A stretch of 64,000 nucleotides of DNA, taken from the NCBI GenBank assembly GCA_947561585.1, contig CANNZV010000343.1, positions 124,001-188,000 of the forward strand, read 5' to 3'. The notes under the pieces are model-generated. The model saw only the letters and a program-made list of their open reading frames with translations, did no database searches and was not told where the DNA came from. The translations under genes and the position numbers were made by a program. This document shows positions 1 to 12,400 of the stretch, piece by piece (the first letter of the stretch is position 1; the number at the start of each line of letters is the position of its first letter). Source of the stretch: Caprella mutica (Eukaryota > Arthropoda > Malacostraca > Amphipoda > Caprellidae).

Positions 1-428
1 TTTCCTTGGAAATCTGTTAGGTATTTTGATAGAAAAAGAAAATTCACAGTCTGTTTCAAATATAGCTCATTAATATCAATAACGTCATAACTCAAAAGAG
101 TCACAAATTTCGGTTTATGTGATCCATCATTTTCAGAAATAACTAATCTTTATTATTATGATTTATGGAATGGCTTACTAACCTCTTCAAGTTCATTTAA
201 GCTCAGTTCTGGATTTTATTTAAACTAATGTCAAAAATAAAACAGTGAAAAGTGAACAATATTTAGATATACCGTTAATGAACTTAATGACTGATATGTT
301 AATAATAAAATAATTATAAATCACTGGTAAAACATCTCGATTTGTTCTATCAACTATGCATGGTAAGTTAGAAAGAGTGGTAGACATTAACATTAGGCAA
401 AGAGAGAATACAGCTTTTTATTACTTAC

Positions 429-3400
429 CTGGAGTTTCCTTGCCTTGTCTTTGAGTCTGAGGGCGACGGCGTACTCCACCAACACCCCAAACACCATAGC
501 GACACACAGCAACATCCACTGGTCCACTGCTTTGGCGTAAGAAACCTTAGGACCCTCCGTTCTGAAAATAAGACAACGTTAGCAACATTTAGAGTAGGAT
601 TGTCTTGAGTCTGATTGAAAAGATTTATACCCAACAGAATGTTCGCATTTTCAAAAGTGTGATTTAAACTTAGCATTAAAGGTTTTTAGGGTTCGAACTT
701 TCGTATAGTAAGACGAATAGATTTTGTATTATTCAAAATCTATTAAACTCTAAAAATTTCACAGTTGAGTATAATTACCTCTTTTGAAAATATGTTGAAC
801 CACGATAATTGATATCATTTGAGCCGTTTAAACTATCGTTTAAATGAACAATAGTTGAGAAAAATTTCACTGTCAACACAGTGGATAAAGTTAAATATAC
901 TAATTAGTAACACATATATCTAATATTATAATACGGAAATACCTATATATTATCTGTGTTTGGAGCTCATCATCAGTTGATACTTGATAGATTCATCAGT
1001 AGACCAAGTAATAAATATACTAAATACTGGATTTTTGACCATGAGGCCCCCTTCACACTTGCTTTTCTAAACGCCGCCTTTAAAAAAATGCTCATGGCAT
1101 AAAGTTTAGTTGCAATTGATTACAACGGAGCCCTTCACACTTGCGCTTTTTTTACCAGCATTTTTTCTAACGCAAGTGTGAAGGGCTCGTTGAATTCAAT
1201 TGCAGCTAAACTTTTTGTCATGAGCCTTTTTTTAAAGGCCGCGTTGAGAAACACAAGTGTGAAGTGGGCCCGAGAGATAAGTTATGGCTGGGCAATAAAA
1301 GATAAATTAGGGTCCATGTTTAATCTTCTACGGCTCCCACATAACTTTCTCTGTGGTTAAGAACTTAAGGCTCACCTCACAGAGGAGAACATGGAGACCA
1401 TGGTGAGCAAAGTGGTGATGGTGAGCACCATCCTAGCAGGCACTTGGTCAATGGGCACGAGAAACGTCAGCCAGGACACGAACACGAACATGCTCGATGG
1501 GATGAAGGTATTCAGAAAGTAGTAAGTGATTCGACGTCTCAGCTCTATCTTCACGTCAAGCCTAGGCCATGAACCTGCAAAGATATTAGAACGGGATTTC
1601 AGACTTACTATCATTTCTAAGGATTAATAATCAATGTATTTGAACCAGTTAGGTAAGCTGGAAGTCTATGTAAACAAACCATTGCAACAATAGAGCTAGG
1701 TGGTTGATGGACATTTAACTCAAAAACATTTGGCCGAACAGACGTTTGGCCGAAATATATTTCTTTTGAAAACAAAAAAAGGGATGGTAATATTATTTAA
1801 TATAATAAAATAATAACTTTATACCGGGTGGGCCAAAAGTCACTTTACCATTTTAAAACTTTTTACGCACAAGCCATGAAAGATAAACCTAATTAGTAGA
1901 CTGCAAATGAAAGAAGAATATTTAAAGTTTTTACTGAAAAATTTCTTTCAAAAAATATCTCCCTTCATTATTTAAGCACATATGAACCTAATCTATACTG
2001 TGTGCTTTGGATCACTCTTCTCAGCATATCTGAGGAAAAGATGATCATTTCTGTGAAATATTCCGTTTTCGTTCATCAAGTGTGTCTGTATAATCTACGA
2101 ATACCTTTTCAATTAAATATTCCAAAAGAAAAAAAATATATAGAGTAGTCATATCCATTCATCCAGCTGGCCAAGAGATGTTGCCAAAGCGTAATTTAGT
2201 CGGCCTGGATATGCTGCTCTTAAAAGTGTCCTGGCATGAACTGAATTTTGTAAGGATATAATTCTAAATCCTGTTTTAATAGGCACCTTAGAGATGTGCA
2301 AGACAATTGCAATTAAGTTCTACTCTTTCTCGTGGTTGTTGAGTAGTCTTCTGTAACACTAAGATTCACAAGCTGATTAACTTCTTCAGTGCGAGATGTC
2401 TTCAGTCTTTCAGTTCGATCTTTGTCAGCACATGATCCCGTTCGTCTGAATTTTTTTCTATCAACGCCAGAATGCAAATCATAAATTAACTCCTGTTAAA
2501 TTTCTTCCAAAACATCTCATTACTCCAAAAACTGATCCATTTCAATTGATAATAATAGTCAACAATTGTGTGGCTCTTTTTTCCTTATTGAATTTAGCCA
2601 TTTTTTGAGGTTTACGATTTCGCACATTAAAAGTAGATTTGAAATAGCTGAAATCTGAAAGTCATATATTGATTTCGTCTCTTATCAACTAAAACTTTGA
2701 GTATTCTTCCTTCATTTGCCGTTTACTAAATATTTGTATCTTTTCTAGTTTGAGCGTAATAAAATTTTCAAATGGATTCACAGGATTGGGGTTAAGATTT
2801 GATTCTTTCATACCGAACTTATATGAAGTTAATTTAATTACTTGTCTTGTTCATAGAGCGTATGCTATTTGCTCGAATTATATAATTTTTCAAATGGTAA
2901 AGTGACTTTTGGCCCATCCGGTATAATACATAATAACCAATGATTACAAGTTCAAAAGTATGAAGAGAAACTTTTTTCCACCGCTTATATTTGCGATGAA
3001 ATCCATAATTATGAAAAAATTCAAATTGTTGAGCAATATATGCCTGCAGTTCGTAATATGGATACGCATTATGTATTATGTAATTTCCTTTTATGAATTA
3101 ACTTTCAATTCCATGGAAATAAAAAAATAGGCTGCAGTTCGTAATATTGATTTACATTGAATAAAAGTCTTTCAGCCAAGTGTCTGTTCGGCCAAGTGTC
3201 CGCGCACGGAGCTAGACAATTCGTCCTTATTATTAAGTACCAGATCGCATTTTTTGTAGTCTCACTAAACGGCTGTTCGCGACTTGGTTGCTAAAGCAAA
3301 ATACAAAGAAAATAATAATAGTAATTAAAAGTACAGCATTCCATTATCCTATTCTGCAGTCGCTCCTTTGTTCATATTGCAGCATAAGTTATTCCAAGTC

Positions 3401-6400
3401 AGGTAATTCGTTGATATTGGAATGAAAGAAGAGCTTCCAGATGAAATATTAAAAAGCTATCGACTCCATAGAGTTCATTACATAATGCCTAACTGCTAAT
3501 CTATAGAATTAATTCGTGTGTTTGCGTTACTTATGTACAGTATACCTTATGCCTTTCAGAAATGATGTAAAGGCTATTATGTTAATAAATTGAACATAAA
3601 TTCAACCTTATGGAAAATAAAATAGGGAATAATTTCAATGAAATGATTTTTTCCTATCTGTCTAATTTAAAATATTTCAATAGTATAATGAATATTTTAG
3701 AATAATTCTTTCAAATTGTGAATTTCTTCCCACACTAATTATGTACTAACCTGCGAATACACAACGATATCATTACCTTATTGCTCTGTTTGTAAGTATT
3801 AATAGGTAATAATAGAAGGCTAGGTGGACATTCTACAGCAATATTGAACAGTGAACACCTATTTGAAGATGGACTCTTCCTTCCTAATTACGACCCGTTT
3901 ATAGTGGTATCAAAAATAGCAAATTAAGTACAAATGATACAATCTAGAAAGTGATCGTAGGAATCATTAATAAATATACATAATGCATGTTAAACAGATT
4001 CGCCCAATGCATTATTAATAGCAGTGTAACTTTATTATTAATAGTAGTGTAACTTTTGTATGGAATACATATATTCCTTCCTGTGAAACCTCATGAGTAA
4101 TATCACCTAATTTGTAAATCAATCTCCATTACTCTTTATTTGTTTGAATATTGAAGAAGATATGCACCAATTACCTAATTAACTTAAAGACTCGCATATA
4201 AAACTTTAACTTAGTACTATACGTCTGAAACATCTCAGAGCTGATATTGTCTAAAAATCAGAGATATTTCTAAAGGGCCGTACACACGTAGGGTTTTTTA
4301 AGTCTTTCCATCAGACTTTTTGCTAAGCTCCTCCTACTTTTTCCACGAGAATATAAGAAAGAGGGATATAATTATTAATTATTTTAGTTGATATCCATGA
4401 TACCTGCAGGTATCACCAACTGAAATAAATGATAATTATATCGTTTTTTCTTATATTCTCGTGGAAAAAGTAGGAGGAGCTTAGCTAAAAGTCTGGTGGA
4501 AAGAATTAAAAAACCCTACGTGTGTACGGCCCTTAACAGTTTTTCGACGAGTTACATTTTCAAGAGTATTTTGCGACTCTTAACACAAATTATGTATAAA
4601 CTTTAATAGATAATGAGGTAAATAAAGATGTCAGGAATATCATTATGAAATTTGATAGAAGTATAGATTCAACCTTGAATATATGAGATGGTATCACGCA
4701 TAGTATTAGTGTCAAATAATATAAAATTGTTCAATATACACGGAATAATATATGAATGTAATACTTGCAATTCAGACATGAACAAAGAGCATGAGCCTTT
4801 TTATGTTATGAAGTGTTACATATGTACACACTGTCAAACACTTCGTCAAACTGTTTTAGTGTTGAGTCAAACACTGAAACAGACAGTTTGAAGAGACTTT
4901 AAATGTTTGAAAAGTAAAATAGAAACTAAATTCTTTAATAATTATATATTAATGTGATTTATTTATAAGTCTTCTGATATACAATTATGCATACGATTAA
5001 TATCTTGTCTAATTTTAATAAAATACCCATAATACCCATATTTAATAAACGCTACACAAGTAACGTTTGTCAAACACTAAAATTTGTTTGAAAATACCGT
5101 TTGATTTTGACAAACAGTTTGGCGAAGTGTTTGATTGTGTGTACGGGGCATGAAACTCACACATATGTAATGTATTATATTTGTTTTAATTATTTGACTA
5201 AAAAATATACACATATACAGAATACTTTCAATTTTGCATGTCCATAATAGAAAGATTTTTTTACTCGAAATAAAAGATGGTTCATATAAAATACTTATCA
5301 TTATTAGGGGTTTGACGTCTAGCTGTTGACCGATTATTATGAAATTTGCAAGGTAGGTATACGTAACTTCGCAAAGAAAATACATTTTGTTCGTGTAACT
5401 TTATCGGTTTTGGTATTTATTTTGGAGAAAATAAGGGAAAAAATTGTAAATTTCAAAAGAATAGAAGTCTGTAAGGACAGTTTTAGAATCATTGTAACAT
5501 TTCTAACAAAATTTTGAAAGGATATTTTTGGTTTTCTTTCCCATTTTCTTTTGATAAGAGATTTTTAAGAACTAACAACTCTAAAAAAAATTTTGGTTTT
5601 GAACCGTGATGAAAAGCAAGAGATGTGTAAATTTAAAATAATCGCGTTCACATTTTTGCTATAAATCGTTCGAGGATTTTAAAAATGACTTCTGGTTTCT
5701 TGTAGCGTGCAAACTCATTGACTTTTGTTAATTTTAGGTGGAAAATTCACATCTTACAAGAGAGCCCAAAAACGAAAATATGTGTAAATAATACCCAAAA
5801 ACGTAAATACCCCCGAGAACTTTTTGGTCCTGTATTGGGTGTGCTGTATTGGTCCCCCCCCCCCTCAAAAAAAAAAGTTGGGACACATAAGTACACTGCC
5901 TAACATTCCTCTTGAAACCAAAAAAATCATGATTTTCATCCTCATCCGGCCACCTTTGGAAGCCCCTCTCCCCATCCCATCTAGGGGGGTTCTAGAGCTC
6001 GTAGCCCCTCCCCCCCAAAACAAAAGTTTGGGACGTGAAAACCGACTACCTAAAGACCCCTTTTCAGCAAAGAAATAGTAATAATAATTCTCATCAAATT
6101 TGATGGGTCAGTCACTTTAACCACTCGGTAAAAAAGGAAATAAAATACAATCACTTTATAGCTACAGTGACTCAGTGAACTATAACGTGACAATCAATAT
6201 GGCGTGTCATCTTCATTATTAACTAACTACTTCTAGACAGTGGATGTGAATCTATATCGTAATGGTTATTGAATAGATAAAGAAAGATATAAACAATTAC
6301 TATTAACAACAAATGATGATTGTTTCACAAAATTGTTCTTGTCAAAACATGAAAAATAAAACAATTGAGTACCTGTATCTGAATTTTCACATTATTGCTT

Positions 6401-9400
6401 CTTTCATTTACAATCTATATTCTATAACATCAAAACGAATAAAGTGCGAACGTTAAAGAAAGTCCTTCTTCTAAGGTTAATAAAATATGCTCTGAAATTA
6501 TATATATATATTTTTTTTGACCTCTGCATGGTTCAACTAAAGAACTTGATAGTAAAAAATTACACTCAAAGATGTGAGAGGTTTATAACTACTAGTACAG
6601 TACCTGTTGTTCATGCATTGAGTGTTCAATTAAAATAATGGGTTTGAGATTATATTGAAATGCACACATATGTATATATATTAATAATAATATATTCAAT
6701 TTATCAAAAAATATATTTTTACTCTTTAGAATCTGAACTTTTATATTTCCCCCGTAGTAATTTGATACTGCAGCAAATTATTAGTTTTCTTTTTCTATTC
6801 CGGTTTCTCTTATTTACACCAACTTTATGAAGCGCTGTTGATTGAATGACTGTTTGTTTACCCATTTTGTGACACACGGACAGACAGACAGACGGACGCG
6901 GCTCTTATTATAGTATAGATAAGCGATGAAGAAGATTCGAACAGGGTGAAAACCCTGTTATATCCTGTTCCTGATGATGAGAGGACATATTTCTATTCGA
7001 AAGATCAAATTGTCTTCACCGTTGATATTTTAATAAACATATTGAAAATACAGATATTCTTTTGAGTCTAAATATTTTAAATCGAGTTATTTGATTGTAT
7101 CACAGATTATAAATCACGTAGAGAATGATTAAATAACTTTTTGGAGCTGAGTAATGATACAGTGTCTATAACTAAATTACAAAGGTAATTTAAGGAATGA
7201 AATAAAGTTTCTTTATAAGTTATATTTAAATCAAATAAAGTTTTTAAATAACAAACCATGTCATGTTTTAGTTCAATTTAAGCCTTCACACTTCGTGGTG
7301 AACCAAATAGAATACAGATAATTTGATAGGAAGTTATGGTGGGGCTGTAGGAGATTATGTTGGGTCACACTCACGGTTATGGTGGGGCTATAAGAGATTA
7401 TGTTGGGTCACACTCACGGTTATGGTGGGGCTATAGGAGATTATGTTGTGTCACACTCACTGTTATGGTGGGGCTATAGGAGATTATGTTGGGTCACACT
7501 CACGAATATGGTGGGGCTATAGGAGATTATGTTGGGTCACACTCACGGTTATGGTGGGGCTATAGGAGATTATGTTGGGTCACACTCACGAATATGGTGG
7601 GGCTATAGGAGATAATGGTAGATATTACTCACGGTTATGGTGCAAGGTGTTCTGTTGGGGCACTGCTTGGAACTCGTATTCGAACTGCACGGGTTTGATG
7701 TTTTCGGCCACCTCCACCTCTGGTCCGAACCAAGAGTACCGGACTTGTTTGTAATCCAACTGATCTGAAACAAGTAATGGAAGTGAGGGATGAACAGAGA
7801 GAACTTACTAACCTTATATAAAGTGAACGTATCGTACTTATGACAACTAAATAGCTGATGGAAAAGTCATTCACATCTCAACGAGGGTTATAGTTCCTTT
7901 CACCGAAAGCACTATCGCCGAACGACATGTTCGCCGAACACACGACAATTATTTACCTAAATAAAGTATACTTATTTTAAAGTAAAAAACAGTTGAGTAA
8001 ACATTTTTTCATTATCACCCCCCCCCCCAATCCCCAATACCGGACCGCTAACCTGACCTTAGGTGGACAGTGTCTCTTTATATTTATAACGTATTGTGTT
8101 TTTTAAATTTTCGGCGAATGTGTCGTGCGGCGAATATGTTTTCGGTAAAAGGGCCGGTCACCCTCACCGAGTAAAATTCCCTAACTTCATTTTAATGATA
8201 AACTAATTTTTAAAATAGTAATTAACGAAGGTAACATTGAAATAATTTAAAAAGGTAATCAATTTACTAAATCTTCTTCATCTCGAATATTCATTGTGAT
8301 TATGGCGAATAATGATTTATTTATATGTAGGTATAAGGAATATTCATAACTTGCCGATGATAGCCACACTAAATAAATACAGCTTAATTATTTCTATGAA
8401 ATATATTCTGTATTCAAAGACTAACTCATAAATGAATTACATATTATTAAAGTGAGATATATTGTTCATTGGTATAGATTATTGTGTGTGTTAAAGCACA
8501 CATGCCGAAAGTGTGTGTTTTGCATGCAATATGTATACAACACATCTCTATTATGTATACTATGTGTACCTCACGCTTCTATTATGTATAACTATTGCAG
8601 TAAAGAATAGATCTGTGAAAAGTGTTAAACATACTTATACTACTACTCAAATAATGTATTACATGGAGAGAAAATATGGATTTCATATGAGAGAAGCATT
8701 GTTAGAGTTAATAAATAATTTATTTTAACTTTGAATGTCTGCAAGTGTTTGCAGAGTACTGAGCAGGGAGTCAGTTGACCCCTGAATGCTCACAGGCACT
8801 CCAACTGAGAGATGCCGATAGCATTTACTCTTTTGGACAGCCGGACAGCTGTTGTTGATTTAATTTTTGATGATTGAGGGAATATTCGAATATTCAGAGT
8901 GAAAACTTCAATGAAATCAAAATGTCACTCAAATTGTTCTATTTCCAAATAGTTTCCAAGGAAGAAGTGCAAAATGTCTACCATTATAATATTTTTCGTT
9001 TTATTCACTGCCTTTTAGTAAGTAAAATCACAGAGTTAGCTCTAAGAATAACCTTCGCGCAATGACAAAAATATTCACCCTCACTCTTTGCTTACCTGTT
9101 CTTAAACTATGTCCATCAGTTAAAATAGTTTTTACCTGTTAATAGTACAATAAGAGGCAGAGAAAAAGAGACCAAGATACAGTTTTTTCGTCCATTGTCT
9201 AACGATTTATAATTATTTGAAAAAGCGGAAACATTTTTGTGGCCCATACTGTATGTTATATAACCTTAGCTCTACATATGTAAATAAATTCCAGTTTTTT
9301 TTTATTTAGAGTGGAGAGGACCACTGAGGACCTTTAAGCCATATTTATCGACCTTACAATTTCGATAAGAGTTCCGTCTGATAGCTGAAAATTAATAATG

Positions 9401-12400
9401 TTCTTCGAGTTTAACTAAACTCAAATAGTTACGTCACAGGGGAATGTTACAGTACACTTTGACACTCACAGTACTTGAAAAGTGGGTGTTAATATTAATC
9501 ATGATTGGTTAATCAGTAATTTCTAAAGATAAGTTTGGTTCAAGTTAACGCCTAGTTCCGAGTACTTTGAGTGTACCTACTGCGCCGCTACTCCAAGCAT
9601 TTTTTAACGCCTTTTTTGCATACAAACTTTCCTCTTAAGTAATAAAAAGGAGAAAACTTGATTGTTAACTGGAAAGTTAACCGTGTGTACGCAGTTAACG
9701 GCAAAGAACTCACAGCTTTCGAGTGAGAAATAACAGCTCTGCTTGTCGAAGGGGTAGGCGGTGAAGTCCATGGGGCAGGACACCCTCGTGGTGACCCTGG
9801 GGATAATGGCAACAAAATGGGTGAAAAGGGGGTTAAAAACTTCAAACTAGGGTAAAGTGACAATAATATGGACGAAAACTTCAATAGTTTAATATTAATA
9901 ATCGCATCAAAATATATTAATTGTTGTTATTTTAATTGATATCCATGATGCCTGCAGGTATATGGATAGAAATCAAATAAAATTAGGCTAACAAAAATTA
10001 AATTTTGCTGCATTTTTTTAATAATGAAATATTCAAATCTCCATCTAGTATTTAACTCATATCTGGTAATTGAGACTGAAAAATTAATATTGAAAATTGA
10101 AAGATTAATACTCTCCCATGTTAATCTCCCATGGCCCCACCATAACTAGCTAGTGGGTATAACTCACGATATTGAGTATCTGATGAGTCCATTGTTCTGC
10201 ATTCTGAAAGACTCTGGCTTGATGAGGAAGTAGGTTTGGATATTTCCCTCACGTGATCTGAGGGAAATGGAAACAGTCTCTCACATTATATCTAACGAAG
10301 TAACATTTCACTTTTGGGGTTGGAAATTAAAGATATTATTAAACTAATTCAAATGGAAAATTTCAAAATTGGCTTTTAGGCAATTTTACAAATAAAAAAT
10401 AATATCGAAATAAAAATGGACGTCCAACACATTTTAATAAAAAGAAATTAATGAGTAACATCAGATATAGTCTTTAAGGGCTAATATGACGTCATATGGT
10501 ATAAAATACCATTTCACATGGTCTATTATGACGTCACACTAGTTAGGTACAGCTTAAAATTACAGTGTGACCCACTGCAGCAAATTAAAAGTTTCTCACC
10601 GATGTACGTTGATGGTAACCAGGTGAAGGAGGTGATGGAGGGGGAGATGTTCTCCCACACCCCATCAGTAGATCCCCTGGGGGGAGGAGCCTCTTGTCTA
10701 TCCAGTACATACGAACGAACCACTCGATGGTGATGTCCTGTGAAGAAAAATTAAATGACATTTAAACATTCCTTGTTGCTTAAAAGTACAATATTTTCCT
10801 ATTAAAAAAAAAAGAATAGAATATTAACAGAGGAGAATTAATTTATTAAATAAAATCAAAATTCGAAATTTAAAAAAAATATGAAGATCCAATTTGCCAT
10901 AGAAATCTTCAATAACGAAATCCTAATGTTATAGTGAAAATATAAGAAAATATACACTATAATCATCTGCATTTAGGTATGACAGTAACTGAAATGTGAC
11001 TAGAAAAGTAGGCATACATTCAACTCTATGTTAGAAAAAATGTATTTAACTTTCTTATGTATTAACTGTGACTGATTAGAGTTTAAAAGTTCATATCGAA
11101 GTTCTAATTCTCACCATTTTAACCTCGTCTATCTTCTGAACATCCTGGCTTTGACACTCATCATGATGTTCAGGGCACCTGCAAGTGAACATTGACTAGT
11201 TTAACCTATTTAAAAATATACATATATAATAATAGCTAATAGGAATGTTGAAATGGCATTGTTTTACTTAAATATTGACGCTTATTTCCTATTTTGTTTT
11301 CCATAAGGTTGAATTTCTGTTCAATTTATTAACATAATAGCCTTTACATCATTTTATATAGTTTTTATAACCCCTATTTATTATACCGAGTCAAAGACTT
11401 TTTTCTGAAAGGCGTAACGTACGATTGAAACAAAAACAAAATTGAAAAATTGATAAATGAATTATAAATATCATACATAACAAAATTGATCAAATAACTT
11501 ATATATGTCGTAATTATCAATTTTGGTGTAGACTGTCCGATTGTCAATAATGTTGTGTATTTTAGTTTTCTAATTCATTACACTAATGATATTACAATGA
11601 ATATAAACTATAGTAAGTATAACAGAGAGTATCTCTTTATTATTCACTAAGAATAGTCACACTGTACAAAGAATAAGAAACTGTACCGTAACTAATAGCT
11701 AAATGAAATAGATGTGATTGCTGCAGTAAAACTATAACACTAAAGTACGTACTACATTATTCAAACTGATAGATGATCTAGCTATGCATTATAGTACATA
11801 GTAAGTTATACTGCCATTATATAAATTATATAAATGTCATGATATTTAAAGTAAATAGCTACCATTTGGATGGCAAGAAAAGAGTTATTTCTAACTAAAA
11901 TTCATAATGAATCAGTTTCAATTATTCTGCAGATATTTAGAGAATGTTGCTTGTATGACCTATTCACTTGGTAAATATTATTTATAATGTCACTATTAGT
12001 AATGGGGAGATATGAGCATTTGTAATTCATAGGGCAAGGTTATGTAATCATCATAGTTCTTTAGCACGGTAAATATTAGATAGGTGTTAGGATTGACTTT
12101 TACCGAAAATTCCATGGCTAAGAAAATGTTAGATTGCCGGTAACGTAAATACTAATTAACTGATGAGATGAAATGCCAAATTATGTGTTTGCTTGTATGA
12201 TCGAAAATGTGGAACTGTTCGGTAATTCGTAGCTTAGTCTAAATCATCTGCTATTGGATAATGGGTAAGTTACGAATTATTGGTCGATTCCACATCTTCG
12301 GTCATATAAGAAAAACGATAAAATAGTAATTAAATTATTAATTGGTATCCATGATACCTGCAGGTATCATGGATATCAATTAAGATTAAATGATAACTAC

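Noticed and set aside
5718..6078. Overlapping plus-strand frames over C- and A-runs
   Set aside because: Low-complexity repeat translation.
10518..10733. 71-codon plus-strand frame and the minus-strand frame opposite
   Set aside because: The plus frame is antisense to a channel exon. The minus frame is partly real but its N-terminal half is the wrong phase.
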